A stretch of DNA of 64,000 nucleotides from Mesorhizobium sp. (GCA_004020545.1 SAQE01000001.1:1-64000), one strand, 5' to 3'; shown: positions 41,069-50,375, counted from the first letter of the stretch. Program-made: numbers and translations. The notes: a model not told the origin generated them from the sequence alone.

Positions 41069-41809
41069 ATGCGCATCGCGATCCTGTCTGACATCCATGC
41101 CAACCGCGAGGCGTTCGACGCAGTCCTGGAGGCCGTTCAGAATCTGGCACCGGACCAGCTGGTTCTGCTTGGCGATCTGGTCGGCTATGGGCCCGATCCT
41201 GTCTACGTGGTCGAGAAGGCGGCCGGTCTGGTAGGGAGCGGCGCGTTCTGCATCATGGGCAACCACGACGAGGCGGCGGCGTTTGGCCGGGCCGACATGA
41301 CCGAGAACGCGCGGGTCTCCATCGAGTGGACCCGCAAGCAGGTCGGCCGGGAGCATCTCGATTTCCTGGCGCGGCTGCCGCTTTCGCTGCGGTCCGAAGA
41401 CCGGCTCTATGTCCACGCCAGCGCGGATCGACCGGAAAAATGGGTCTATATACGCGACGTCGACGCGGCGGGACGCTGCTTGTCCTCCAGCGACGCCCGC
41501 TTCATCTTCTGTGGCCACACCCACATTCCGGCCATCTACTACGCCTTGCCCGGTGCGCGGCCCATCCATTTTTCGCCGCGGAACAATGTGGCGGCGCCTT
41601 TGTCCGGACTGCGGCGGCATCTGATCGTCGTTGGGGCGGTCGGCCAGCCGCGCGACGGCAACCCGGCCGCCTGCTTTGCGCTTCTCAACACCGAACGGCG
41701 TGAGGTGACAATGGTTCGCGTTCCTTACGATCATGAGGCGACCGCCCGCAAGATCGAGGCGTCCGGCCTGCCCGCGTGGCTTGGCATGCGCTTGAAAATT
41801 GGCCGCTAG
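41069..41809 (+). CDS. Calcineurin-type metallophosphoesterase (YfcE-like)
   Basis: The 246-residue cytoplasmic phosphoesterase shows the family motifs in order: SDIHAN (7-12), LGDLVGYGPDP, GNHDEAA, and late CGHTHIP. These bind a di-metal centre. Relatives cleave phosphodiesters or phosphoproteins. It is encoded 17 bases upstream of a Ser/Thr kinase-UspA fusion on the same strand, so a paired kinase/phosphatase role is possible. A weak FixK-like sequence lies upstream. Confidence 0.92.
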   Translation: MRIAILSDIHANREAFDAVLEAVQNLAPDQLVLLGDLVGYGPDPVYVVEKAAGLVGSGAFCIMGNHDEAAAFGRADMTENARVSIEWTRKQVGREHLDFLARLPLSLRSEDRLYVHASADRPEKWVYIRDVDAAGRCLSSSDARFIFCGHTHIPAIYYALPGARPIHFSPRNNVAAPLSGLRRHLIVVGAVGQPRDGNPAACFALLNTERREVTMVRVPYDHEATARKIEASGLPAWLGMRLKIGR

Positions 41810-41826
41810 TTTCCCGGAGACGATCG

Positions 41827-43239
41827 ATGGACAGGTTGGAGGCAGGGGCAAGCATCGACGGTTTCGAACTCGTCGAAAGACTTCAGTCCGGCGGCATGGC
41901 GGCGCTGTGGCGCGCGAAAAATTCGAAGTTCGATTTTCCGCTTCTGCTGAAGCTCCCTTTTCTCGACCCAGGCGGGGACGTCTCCGTCATTCTTGGCTTC
42001 GAAGCCGAGGAACTGATCCTCAAACGCCTGTCGGGCCCGCATGTGCCGCGCTATGCCGCATCCGGCGGCCTGGCGAAGGTGCCCTATATCGCAATGGAGT
42101 TCGTTGCCGGGGTCGGCCTGGCGGAAGCGGCCGGCCGCGCGCCGTTGCCGCCGGAGGAGGTGGCAAGGATCGGCGCCGAAATCGCGAAGGCGCTCGCCGC
42201 CCTGCACCGCCAGAAGGTCGTTCATCTCGATCTCAAGCCCGAGAACATCATTCTGGCCGAGCGCGGCGCCGTGCTTCTGGACTTCGGCCTCGCCCGCCAC
42301 GCCGAGCTTCCGGACCTTCTCGGCGAGGAGAGCTCCGTGCCGATGGGCACCGCTGCCTATATTTCGCCGGAACAGATTCTGGGCGAGAGGTCCGATCCCG
42401 CAAGCGACCTGTTTGCGCTGGGCTGCATTCTCTATCAGCTCGTCACCGGCGAGGAGCCATTCGGACGTCCGGCCACGCTCGCCGGAATGAAGCGCAGGCT
42501 CTATCATGCGCCCAAGCCGCCGCGAGATATCGACAAGGCCATTCCGAGGTGGCTGGAAGCCGTCATCCTGCGATGCATGGAAGTTGACAGGTCCAAGCGG
42601 TATGCCGAGGCGGCGCATGTGCTTTCAGACCTCAGAAACCCCGACCAGGTCGTGGTTGCCAGGCCGCGCGCGCCATCGAACGCAAGAAGCTGGGACGGCA
42701 TCAGGAATCTCTTCCGCAGAACAGATGAGAAGGCGCTGGTGGGGAAGCCGGCCGGCTCCAGGGTGCAGGCCGGACCGCCGATCGTTCTGGCCGCGGTCGA
42801 CCTCGCCAACGGAAGCGATGCGCTGGCAGCCGAGGTTCTCAACGAAACCGCGCGTGTGCTTGCCGCGCGGGAGGATTCCTGGCTGGCCTGTGTTACGGTG
42901 CTGAAGACCGAGATCATCGGCGACACGCCGGCCGCCGATGAATCAGGACAACTGACCTACCTGAAGCGGCTGGTGGCGCTCAAAGACTGGGCGCATCCGC
43001 TGCATCTGCCGGAGGATCGCATAAGCTATCATGTGCTCGAGGCCGTCAGTCCGGCCGACGCCATCCTCAACTACGCCGAGCACAATGACGTCGGACATAT
43101 CGTTGTCGGTGCCCGATCGTCTTCGGCACTTCGCCGGCACCTCGGCAGTGTCTCGACCAAAGTCGTGGCGCGCGCCCTTTGCTCGGTATCGGTCGTCCGG
43201 TTGAAGGCGATGGAGGAGCTAAGGCGACGACAGCCGTGA
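41827..43239 (+). CDS. Ser/Thr protein kinase fused to UspA domain
   Basis: The 470-residue protein has a Hanks-type kinase domain (about 10-285) and a C-terminal universal-stress domain (about 320-465). Kinase residues: a Gly-rich loop in LQSGGMAALW, Lys42, catalytic Asp135 in HLDLKPEN (a non-RD loop), and Asp152 in LDFGLA. The Usp part ends with GARSSSALRRHLGSVS, a nucleotide-binding loop. The ATG at 41827 has GGAG upstream; the longer frame overlaps the phosphoesterase gene. No transmembrane segment is visible, so it is likely a soluble stress-signalling kinase. Confidence 0.92.
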   Translation: MDRLEAGASIDGFELVERLQSGGMAALWRAKNSKFDFPLLLKLPFLDPGGDVSVILGFEAEELILKRLSGPHVPRYAASGGLAKVPYIAMEFVAGVGLAEAAGRAPLPPEEVARIGAEIAKALAALHRQKVVHLDLKPENIILAERGAVLLDFGLARHAELPDLLGEESSVPMGTAAYISPEQILGERSDPASDLFALGCILYQLVTGEEPFGRPATLAGMKRRLYHAPKPPRDIDKAIPRWLEAVILRCMEVDRSKRYAEAAHVLSDLRNPDQVVVARPRAPSNARSWDGIRNLFRRTDEKALVGKPAGSRVQAGPPIVLAAVDLANGSDALAAEVLNETARVLAAREDSWLACVTVLKTEIIGDTPAADESGQLTYLKRLVALKDWAHPLHLPEDRISYHVLEAVSPADAILNYAEHNDVGHIVVGARSSSALRRHLGSVSTKVVARALCSVSVVRLKAMEELRRRQP

Positions 43240-43425
43240 TGTCGTCGGTGCCCCGCAGAGCCCGTCCGCGCTTGACTTCGGCCCTGGTTGCCTGTCGACT
43301 CCCCTGGAGCGCTTCGGTCGTCGGTAGAATCTCTGGATCGCTCCAACTGTTGGTTTCCTGCAAATTCGCATGGGAGCGGCTGCTCCTGGAATTGCATTGG
43401 GCTTTGCGAGGGGCATTGTCCTGAC

Positions 43426-44151
43426 ATGGCATCGATCAACCAGCGTCCCGCGGGCCGGCCGGACAGCGGGCTCTCCTTTATCCCGGTGGCGTGGCTGATC
43501 ATCGTCATGGGGCTGTCGGCCTACGGCCTGATCTCGAGCTGGCGGCTGATCGGCGACTTCAACCTGCCGGAAAGCGTATTCTTCCTGATCTATGGCGGCC
43601 TCGCCGGCGGCCTTGTCACGATCCTGTGGGGGCTTTATCTGCTCGGCCTTGCCTTCAACCGGTCGGCGCGCTTCCCCCGCCACTACACCATCTGGCAGGT
43701 GGCCATCATCCTGTGGCTCGTGGTGCGCCAGGCCTATACGCTTCTGGTGCCCGACTTCGTCTTCTCCGCCGAAGCGCTGGGCTTCACCCTAGCCGAGATC
43801 GCCATCGGCCTGCTCTGCATCTACCTCCTGCGGCGAGGCGCCGGCGCCGAGGCGGTTTACGCCAATCCCGAGACCGAACGCCCGCCGCTCCTGGTCTCGC
43901 TCGTTGCAGCGCTGCTCGGGATCATCCTTGGCGGCGCCATCGGCGCCGGCGCCGGATTTCTCGCTGGGTCGCTGATCGCGGACGCCACCCATATGAGCTG
44001 CTTCGAGGGCGCCTGCGGGTTTTTCGCCGCCTTCGTCGGCCTCGCAGGCCTGATCGTCGGCGCGATCGCCGGCGGAATCTTCGCCATCTGGCGGATCAAC
44101 CGGCGAAAGCAGGCGCCATCGGCTAAGAGCAATTCCGGGAAAAATGCGTAG
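43426..44151 (+). CDS. Multi-pass membrane protein (DUF2569-like)
   Basis: The 241-residue protein has four hydrophobic helices in the first 150 residues (from WLIIVMGLSAYGLIS to IAIGLLCIYLL), which resemble DUF2569 proteins. Two further Gly-rich helices follow (LLGIILGGAIGAGAGFLAGSL and FVGLAGLIVGAIAGGIFAIW). The function is unknown. The start at 43426 (MASINQRPAG) avoids a 46-codon non-hydrophobic extension. Confidence 0.65.
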   Translation: MASINQRPAGRPDSGLSFIPVAWLIIVMGLSAYGLISSWRLIGDFNLPESVFFLIYGGLAGGLVTILWGLYLLGLAFNRSARFPRHYTIWQVAIILWLVVRQAYTLLVPDFVFSAEALGFTLAEIAIGLLCIYLLRRGAGAEAVYANPETERPPLLVSLVAALLGIILGGAIGAGAGFLAGSLIADATHMSCFEGACGFFAAFVGLAGLIVGAIAGGIFAIWRINRRKQAPSAKSNSGKNA

Positions 44152-44200
44152 CGGTTTGCCGTTCGGAATTGCGTCAAAACAAATAGACAGAGCCGCTCAA

Positions 44201-44217
44201 AATCGCGTGTCGCGATT
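44201..44217. terminator. Short hairpin after membrane protein gene
   Basis: AATCGCG-TGT-CGCGATT forms a perfect 7-bp stem 50 bases past the stop at 44151. There is no U-tract, so termination is uncertain; it could also be a short dispersed repeat. Confidence 0.3.
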
Positions 44218-44286
44218 GCGTGGCGGTTGCGCACGCTCTATGTCGATTGCGGGGCAGACGGGAGCTTTTCCCGGGGAGAGCGTTGG

Positions 44287-44607
44287 ATGTTGCGTTTCAT
44301 CTTTCGGCTGGCGGCGATGATTGCATTGGCGGTTTCCGTCATCATGGCGGTGATCGACACGACGCGTTCGGTGGCGGCGTCGGCGCTCGTCATGACGCCG
44401 CTCAACGCAAGCTGGCTGGCGGTATCGCCAGACACCCGCGCGGCCTTCGAGACCTATATGCGCGCCAAGGCCAATCCGCTGGTCTGGGACGTCGCTGTCG
44501 CCTGGGTGCTCAGCCAGCCAGGGTTCGCGGTGTTCGCGGTATTGGCGTTCCTGCTCTACGCCGTCGGCTACCGGCGGCGGCGCCACGAATTCGCTCCGAC
44601 CAACTGA
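44287..44607 (+). CDS. Conserved two-helix membrane protein
   Basis: The 106-residue protein has a hydrophobic helix near the N-terminus (FIFRLAAMIALAVSVIMAV), a periplasmic stretch of about 45 residues, and a second helix (GFAVFAVLAFLLYAVGY) followed by the basic RRRRHE. GGGGAG precedes the ATG at 44287; the 20-codon upstream extension has no signal character. No functional family was recognised. Confidence 0.65.
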   Translation: MLRFIFRLAAMIALAVSVIMAVIDTTRSVAASALVMTPLNASWLAVSPDTRAAFETYMRAKANPLVWDVAVAWVLSQPGFAVFAVLAFLLYAVGYRRRRHEFAPTN

Positions 44608-44629
44608 CGCGGAGGTTTCGTTGCGCCCG

Positions 44630-44691
44630 AAACGGTCGGCCCGAGCGCTTTTTCCAAGAGGTCAAAATTCCACGTGAATTTTGTTTCGGGC
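44630..44691. repeat. Nested inverted repeats upstream of BMP gene
   Basis: Outer arms GCCCGAAAC (44630-44638) and GTTTCGGGC (44683-44691) enclose a second inverted repeat, AAAATTC-CACGT-GAATTTT (44664-44682). The structure lies 120 bases before the BMP start. It may be a transcript hairpin, an operator, or a dispersed intergenic repeat. Confidence 0.45.
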
Positions 44692-44810
44692 CGTGCCAGA
44701 TTGGCCGCGAGCGGGAGGGGAAAACACTTCCTGCCTGACGTCGCATGCCTGCCGGAGAACCGGGCAGGGATGCGGTGCAAACGGAAAATAACCGACAGGG
44801 TGTGGATCAC

Positions 44811-45800
44811 ATGAAACGTATCGTTCTCGGCCTCCTGGCCGCAACTGCAATGGTTCTTCCGGCTTTCGCCGCGGATGTCCAGCCGGCCATCCTCTACGAT
44901 CTCGGCGGAAAGTTCGACAAATCCTTCAACGAGGCCGCCTTTCACGGCGCCGAGAAGTTCAAGGCCGAGACCGGCGTCGCTTACGTCGAATTCGAGGTTT
45001 CCAACGCCTCGCAGCGCGAGCAGGCGCTGCGCCGCTTCGCCGAGGACGGCCGCAACCCGATCGTCATGGCCGGCTTTGCCTGGGAGGATGCGCTGAAGAA
45101 GGTCGCGGCCGAATATACCGACCTCAACTTCGCCATCATCGACGATGCCGTCGACCTGCCCAATGTCCGCTCGCTGGTATTCAAGGAAAACGAGGGCTCA
45201 TACCTCGTCGGCATCCTGGCCGCGATGGCGTCGAAGTCGAAGAAGGTCGGCTTCGTCGGCGGCATGGACATTCCGCTGATCCGCAAGTTCGAATGCGGCT
45301 ATGTCGGCGGCGCCAAGTCGGCGGGCGCCACCGACGTCATCCAGAACATGACCGGCGACACGCCGGCCGCCTGGAACGACCCGGCCAAGGGCGGCGAGAT
45401 CGCCAAGACGCAGATCGACCAGGGCGCGGACGTCGTCTATGCCGCCGCGGGCGGCACCGGCGTCGGCGTGCTGCAGGCGGCTGCGGATGCCGGCAAGCTC
45501 GGCATCGGCGTCGATTCCAACCAGAACGGCCTGCAGCCCGGCAAGGTGCTGACCTCGATGATGAAGCGCGTCGACGTCGCCGTCTACAACGCCTTCATGG
45601 ACGGCAAGAACGGCACCTTCAAGGGCGGCGTCCAGAATCTCGGCCTCAAGGAAGGCGGCGTCGACTACGCCATGGACGACAACAACAAGGCGCTGGTGAC
45701 CGACGAGATGAAGGCGGCCGTCGAAAAGGCCAAGGCCGACATCATCGCCGGCAAGGTCCAGGTGCACGACTACACCGCGGACAACAATTGCCCGTATTGA
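44811..45800 (+). CDS. BMP-family nucleoside-binding lipoprotein-like protein
   Basis: The 329-residue periplasmic protein has a Sec signal (MKRIVLGLLAATAMVLPAFA) and a BMP domain with ILYDLGGKFDKSFNEAAFHGA, GFVGGMDIPLIRKFECGY and VVYAAAGGTGVGVLQAA. No lipobox Cys is visible despite the family name. The start at 44811 gives the clean signal peptide. It should feed the ABC ATPase and permeases at 46734-50375, from which it is separated by a strong terminator and two opposite-strand genes. Confidence 0.93.
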   Translation: MKRIVLGLLAATAMVLPAFAADVQPAILYDLGGKFDKSFNEAAFHGAEKFKAETGVAYVEFEVSNASQREQALRRFAEDGRNPIVMAGFAWEDALKKVAAEYTDLNFAIIDDAVDLPNVRSLVFKENEGSYLVGILAAMASKSKKVGFVGGMDIPLIRKFECGYVGGAKSAGATDVIQNMTGDTPAAWNDPAKGGEIAKTQIDQGADVVYAAAGGTGVGVLQAAADAGKLGIGVDSNQNGLQPGKVLTSMMKRVDVAVYNAFMDGKNGTFKGGVQNLGLKEGGVDYAMDDNNKALVTDEMKAAVEKAKADIIAGKVQVHDYTADNNCPY

Positions 45801-45825
45801 TCAGCCGCTGAACTGAGGTTTCTGG

Positions 45826-45857
45826 ACCGCCGGGCCATGGCCCGGCGGTTTCCTTTT
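45826..45857 (+). terminator. Rho-independent terminator after BMP gene
   Basis: A 24-base perfect palindrome (ACCGCCGGGCCA and its complement, 45826-45849) is followed by TTCCTTTT, 25 bases past the BMP stop. This should cut or attenuate transcription before the downstream transporter genes, favouring excess binding protein. Confidence 0.85.
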
Positions 45858-45925
45858 GGGAAAACATGGTTGGGACGGCAATCGAGGCCATGGCGGAGTG
45901 TTACGTCGAGGCCGTCGCCAGGCTG

Positions 45926-46333
45926 CTATAGCGTGCCCGCCAGATAGCCAAGCGCGAAGGCCGCAAGAAGCGCCAGCGCGATGACAAGTCCGAGCCGGCC
46001 GCCCAGGGAATGTACGCCGACGCCGTAGGGCTTGCGCTCGAGTCGATGGATCATGATCGGTTGCGGCTGCGCTTCGCTGCTACTCGGGCCGGCAAGCCGC
46101 ATCTGCGGCAATTCGCCAAGCCGGCGCTGGACAAGATTCCAGCGTTCGTTCGGGGCGGCGTTCGACGGCCCCGCCGGATCCAGGGCACGCATGCGCTCGG
46201 CAAGCCGCAGCACCGCGTCGCGAAAGGCGGGATCGATCTCGAGGTCGCGCTCGGCGCGGGCGCGTTCCCTTTCGTCCATCAGGCCGAAAACATAGTCGCC
46301 GGCCCTTGCGATGCGGTCTCCTTCACTGGCCAT
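45926..46333 (-). CDS. Anti-sigma-like protein with C-terminal membrane helix
   Basis: The 135-residue protein begins with a segment like the N-terminus of RskA-type anti-sigma factors (AGDYVFGLMDERERARAERDL) and ends with one helix (LGLVIALALLAAFALGYLAG). No sigma-factor gene is adjacent, and no zinc-binding HxxxCxxC is present. GGGGGAG lies upstream of the ATG at 46333; the longer frame overlaps slyX. The role is uncertain. Confidence 0.6.
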   Translation of the reverse strand: MASEGDRIARAGDYVFGLMDERERARAERDLEIDPAFRDAVLRLAERMRALDPAGPSNAAPNERWNLVQRRLGELPQMRLAGPSSSEAQPQPIMIHRLERKPYGVGVHSLGGRLGLVIALALLAAFALGYLAGTL

Positions 46334-46359
46334 GACCGTTCTCCCCCAAAAATGCCCGC

Positions 46360-46569
46360 TCACCAATGCGGCGGCTTGGTCACCGGCACGTCGGGAGCAG
46401 CCTGCTCCTCCAGGGCCAGGAACCGGTCGGCAAGGGCGGCGAGCTTGCGTTCCATGCGTTCGATCACCTTCCACTGCTCGGCGATCTGGCCGGACAGTTC
46501 CTCGATCGTCTTTTCCTGCTCGGCGGCACGGATTTCCAGCGTCGTCAGCCGGTCGTCAGATTTGGTCAT
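46360..46569 (-). CDS. slyX: SlyX-family protein
   Basis: The 69-residue protein has the SlyX pattern: an N-terminal coiled coil (RLTTLEIRAAEQEKTIEELS) with the repeat continuing through QWKVIERMERKLAAL, and the C-terminal PPHW typical of the family. The function is unknown. It lies 26 bases upstream of the anti-sigma-like gene on the same strand. Confidence 0.9.
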   Translation of the reverse strand: MTKSDDRLTTLEIRAAEQEKTIEELSGQIAEQWKVIERMERKLAALADRFLALEEQAAPDVPVTKPPHW

Positions 46570-46733
46570 TCAAAACCCGGGTCCTGTGAATGTGAAGCTC
46601 TCGGCCACGTTCGAAATTGACAAGCGCGCGGGGTTTTGTCGAGAGTGAATGGCGTTCCGGCCAATTGGCACGGGCGGGGCGTCATGCTAGGCATTTTGAC
46701 CAAGCGATAAAAAATAAGAGTGGGACAGGCTGC

Positions 46734-48266
46734 ATGGCGCAAGCCGCAATCGAGCTCATAGGCATCAACAAGAGTTTTGGCGCAGTACGCGCCAACCGCG
46801 ACATCAACCTGGAAGTGGCGCGCGGCACCATCCACGGCATCGTCGGCGAGAACGGCGCCGGCAAGTCGACGCTGATGTCGATCCTCTATGGCTTCTACCA
46901 GGCCGACAGCGGTGAAATCCGCGTCGGCGGCAAGCCGGTGTCCATCAGCACCTCCAACGACGCGATCGCGCTCGGCATCGGCATGGTGCACCAGCATTTC
47001 ATGCTGGTCGACAATTTCACGGTGCTGGAAAACGTCATCCTCGGCGCCGAGAATGACGCGCTTTTGAAGAGCAGCATCGCCAAGGCGCGCTCGGAGCTCG
47101 AACGGCTCGAGCGCGAATACGGCCTCGAGGTCGAGCCCGATGCCGTCATCGAGGAACTGCCGGTCGGCCTGCAGCAGCGCGTCGAAATCCTCAAGGCGCT
47201 CTATCGCGGCGCCGAGATCCTGATCCTCGACGAGCCGACCGGGGTTCTGACGCCGGCCGAGGCCGACCACCTTTTCCGCATCCTCAAGCAATTGAAGGAG
47301 CAGGGAAAAACGGTGGTGCTGATCACCCATAAGCTGCGCGAGATCATGGCCATCACCGACACGGTCTCGGTCATGCGCCAGGGGACCATGGTGGCCACCA
47401 GGGTGACGAAGGAAACCACGGTCGGCGAACTGGCCGAACTGATGGTTGGCCGGCGCGTGCTCTTGCGGGTCGAGAAGGGCCAGTCGGAAGCCGGCGCGAT
47501 AAAGCTCTCGGTCAAGAACCTGACGGTCAAGGACCAGCGCGGCGTCACCATGGTCGACGACGTCTCCTTCGACGTGCGCGGCGGTGAGATCGTCGGCATC
47601 GCCGGCGTGGCCGGCAACGGCCAGTCGGAACTGCTCGAGGCGATCTCCGGTATCCGGCATGCCGTCTCGGGCGAGGTCATGCTCGAAGGCAAACCGGTCG
47701 ATCTCACCGGCAAGGCCGATCCCGGCGAATTGCGCGACCGCGGTCTCGCGCATGTGCCGGAGGATCGCCATCATGTCGGGCTGGTGCTCGCCTTCGAGGA
47801 GAACGAGAATTCCATTCTCGGCTATCACGACGACGAGCGCTATTTGAAGGGACCGTTTCTCAACGTCGATGCCATCATGGCTGACGCGAAGGACAAGATC
47901 GAGAAATACGACATCCGTCCCGGCAATCCGCGGCTGAGGACTGCCAATTTCTCGGGCGGCAACCAGCAGAAGATCGTGCTCGCGCGGGAAATGGAACAAG
48001 ACCCCGGCGTGCTGATCGTCGGCCAGCCGACGCGTGGCGTCGATGTCGGCGCCATCGAATTCATCCACAAACGGCTGATCGCCATGCGCGACCAGGGCAA
48101 GGCGGTGCTGGTGGTGTCGGTGGAGCTCGACGAGATCCGCTCGCTGTCGGACCGCATCCTGGTGATGTTCGCCGGCCGCATCGTCGGCGAGCGCGGGCCG
48201 GACGCAACCGAAGGCGAGCTTGGCCTCCTGATGGCCGGTGTCGAGCACCAGGAGGCCGCCGAATGA
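46734..48266 (+). CDS. BMP-type ABC transporter ATP-binding protein
   Basis: The 510-residue protein has two ATPase domains: Walker A GENGAGKST, signature LPVGLQQRVEI and Walker B LILDEPTG in the first; GVAGNGQSEL and FSGGNQQKIVLARE in the second. It powers nucleoside import with the two permeases that follow. The start at 46734 gives the family N-terminus; upstream sequence in frame lacks domain character. Its stop overlaps the next ATG (ATGA). Confidence 0.95.
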   Translation: MAQAAIELIGINKSFGAVRANRDINLEVARGTIHGIVGENGAGKSTLMSILYGFYQADSGEIRVGGKPVSISTSNDAIALGIGMVHQHFMLVDNFTVLENVILGAENDALLKSSIAKARSELERLEREYGLEVEPDAVIEELPVGLQQRVEILKALYRGAEILILDEPTGVLTPAEADHLFRILKQLKEQGKTVVLITHKLREIMAITDTVSVMRQGTMVATRVTKETTVGELAELMVGRRVLLRVEKGQSEAGAIKLSVKNLTVKDQRGVTMVDDVSFDVRGGEIVGIAGVAGNGQSELLEAISGIRHAVSGEVMLEGKPVDLTGKADPGELRDRGLAHVPEDRHHVGLVLAFEENENSILGYHDDERYLKGPFLNVDAIMADAKDKIEKYDIRPGNPRLRTANFSGGNQQKIVLAREMEQDPGVLIVGQPTRGVDVGAIEFIHKRLIAMRDQGKAVLVVSVELDEIRSLSDRILVMFAGRIVGERGPDATEGELGLLMAGVEHQEAAE

Positions 48267-49402
48267 GCACGCCTTACGCCAAGCTGCCGGCCTGGGCCGA
48301 CTATGGGCTGATCCCGCTGATCAATCTCTCGGTGGCCTTCATCGTCGCCGGCTTCGTCGTCATGCTGGTCGGCGAAAATCCGTTCCGCGCCGCCGTCATC
48401 CTGGTCGAAGGCGCCTTCGGCAAAGGCACCGGCATCGCCTTCACCCTGTTCTATGCCACCACCTTCATCTTCACCGGGCTGTCGGTGGCGGTGGCGGCGC
48501 ATTGCAGCCTGTTCAACATCGGCACCGAGGGCCAGGCCTATATCGGCGGCCTCGGCATCGCGCTCGTCTGCCTCAGCTTCGACAGCGTGCTGCCCTGGTG
48601 GGTGATCTTTCCGATAGCGATCGTCGCCGCGGCGGTGTTCGGCGCGCTCTGGGGTTTCATCCCCGCCTATCTGCAGGCCAAGCGCGGCTCGCACATCGTC
48701 ATCACCACCATCATGTTCAACTTCATCGCCGCCTCGGTGATGGTCTATCTGCTGGTCGGTCCGCTGAAGCCGGCCGGATCGCAGGCGCCGCAGACACGCA
48801 ATTTCCTCGCCGGCGCGGAATTGCCGAAGCTCAACTGGATCATCGAATTGTTCGGCGCCAAGATCCGCTCGGCGCCGCTCAACATCTGCTTCCTGCTGGC
48901 GCTGGTGATGGCGTTCCTGGTCTGGCTGCTGATCTGGCGCACCAAGCTCGGTTACGAGATGCGCACCTATGGCCATAGCCCGAAGGCCGCGCGCTATGCC
49001 GGTATTTCGGAAACCCGCATCATCCTCACCGCGATGATGATCTCGGGCGCGCTGGCCGGCATGATGGCGCTCAATCCGGTGATGGGCGACCAGCACAATG
49101 TCGCCATCGATTTCGTCTCGGGCGCCGGCTATGTCGGCATCGCCGTGGCGCTGATGGGCAGGCTGCATCCGGTCGGGATCGTGCTGGCGGCGATCCTGTT
49201 CGGCATGCTTTACCAGGGCGGTGCCGAACTTGCCTTCGAGATGCCAGCGATCAGCCGCGACATGATCGTCATCATTCAAGGGTTGGTCATCCTCTTTGCC
49301 GGGGCGCTGGAGCATATGTTCAGGCCGTATATCCAGGCGGTGTTCGCCTCGTTCAGCCCGAAAGCTGTCGGCATCGAAGCGGTCAAGGGGAAGGGGGCCT
49401 GA
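48263..49402 (+). CDS. BMP-type ABC transporter permease 1 (YufP-like)
   Basis: The 379-residue membrane protein has about ten helices and the family signature AAHCSLFNIGTEGQAYIGG, with YGHSPKAARYAGIS as the ATPase-contact loop. It overlaps the ATPase gene upstream and is followed after one base by the second permease. Together they import nucleosides that cdd, the purine phosphorylase and deoA then break down. Confidence 0.94.
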   Translation: MSTPYAKLPAWADYGLIPLINLSVAFIVAGFVVMLVGENPFRAAVILVEGAFGKGTGIAFTLFYATTFIFTGLSVAVAAHCSLFNIGTEGQAYIGGLGIALVCLSFDSVLPWWVIFPIAIVAAAVFGALWGFIPAYLQAKRGSHIVITTIMFNFIAASVMVYLLVGPLKPAGSQAPQTRNFLAGAELPKLNWIIELFGAKIRSAPLNICFLLALVMAFLVWLLIWRTKLGYEMRTYGHSPKAARYAGISETRIILTAMMISGALAGMMALNPVMGDQHNVAIDFVSGAGYVGIAVALMGRLHPVGIVLAAILFGMLYQGGAELAFEMPAISRDMIVIIQGLVILFAGALEHMFRPYIQAVFASFSPKAVGIEAVKGKGA

Positions 49403-49403
49403 G

Positions 49404-50375
49404 ATGGATAGTTTCAACGCCATCGTCCAGGTGCTGGACTCGACCATCCGCCTGTCGGTGCCGCTGCTGCTTGCCTGCCTGGCGGGCCTCTATTCCGAGC
49501 GTGCCGGCATTTTCGACATCGGCCTCGAAGGCAAGATGCTGGTCGGCGCCTTTGCCGGCGCCGCCGCGGCTTCCGTCTTCCATTCCGGCTTCATTGGCCT
49601 CGGCATGGCCATCCTGATCTCGGTTGCCTTCGCCATGGTGCACGGCTTTGCCTCGATCACCCATCGCGGCAACCAGATCGTCTCCGGCGTCGCCATCAAC
49701 TTCGTCGCCGCCGGGTCGACCATCATCCTCGGCCAGGCCTGGTTCCAGCAAGGCGGCCGCACGCCGGCGCTGCAGCCCGACGAGCGGTTCGAGGCGATCG
49801 TCTGGCCGGGCGCAGATGTGTTGAGGGGCGTGCCGATCCTTGGGCCGATCTATTCCGAGCTGATCTCCGGCCATTCGATCCTGGTCTATTTCGCCTTTGC
49901 GATGGTGCCGTTCACCTGGTGGGTGCTGTTCCGCACCCGCTTCGGCCTCAGGATGCGCGCTGTCGGCGAGAACCCGGCCGCCGTCGACACCGCCGGCATC
50001 TCGGTCGCCTGGCTGCGCTACCGGGCGCTGATCTGCACCGGCGTGCTTACCGGCGTTGCCGGCGCCTATCTGTCGATGGTGCAGAACGGCGGCTTCGTGA
50101 AGGACATGACGGCGGGCAAGGGCTACATCGCGCTCGCCGCGCTGATCTTCGCCAAATGGAAGCCGGTCAACGCCATGTTCGCCTGCCTGTTGTTCGGCTT
50201 CCTCGACGCGCTGTCGATCCGCCTGCAAGGCACGCCGCTGCCGGTCATCGGCAAGGTGCCGGTGCAGTTCATGCAGGCATTGCCCTATGTGCTAACCGTC
50301 ATCCTGCTCGCCGGCTTCATCGGCAAGGCGATCCCGCCGCGCGCCGGCGGCGTGCCCTATGTCAAGGAACGCTGA
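49404..50375 (+). CDS. BMP-type ABC transporter permease 2 (YufQ-like)
   Basis: The 323-residue permease has the family start LYSERAGIFDIGLEGKMLVGA, several helices, and MRAVGENPAAVDTAGI as coupling loop. The ATG at 49404 lies one base after the first permease stop; the open frame upstream is the shadow of that gene. A 74-base gap separates it from cdd, so the transporter and salvage genes are probably one operon. Confidence 0.94.
   Translation: MDSFNAIVQVLDSTIRLSVPLLLACLAGLYSERAGIFDIGLEGKMLVGAFAGAAAASVFHSGFIGLGMAILISVAFAMVHGFASITHRGNQIVSGVAINFVAAGSTIILGQAWFQQGGRTPALQPDERFEAIVWPGADVLRGVPILGPIYSELISGHSILVYFAFAMVPFTWWVLFRTRFGLRMRAVGENPAAVDTAGISVAWLRYRALICTGVLTGVAGAYLSMVQNGGFVKDMTAGKGYIALAALIFAKWKPVNAMFACLLFGFLDALSIRLQGTPLPVIGKVPVQFMQALPYVLTVILLAGFIGKAIPPRAGGVPYVKER

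Noticed and set aside
46566-48248. A 560-residue minus-strand frame opposite the ABC ATPase gene
   Set aside because: It is the antisense shadow of a well-conserved ATPase gene and is rich in His/Asp/Arg without domain features, as is usual for such high-GC shadows.
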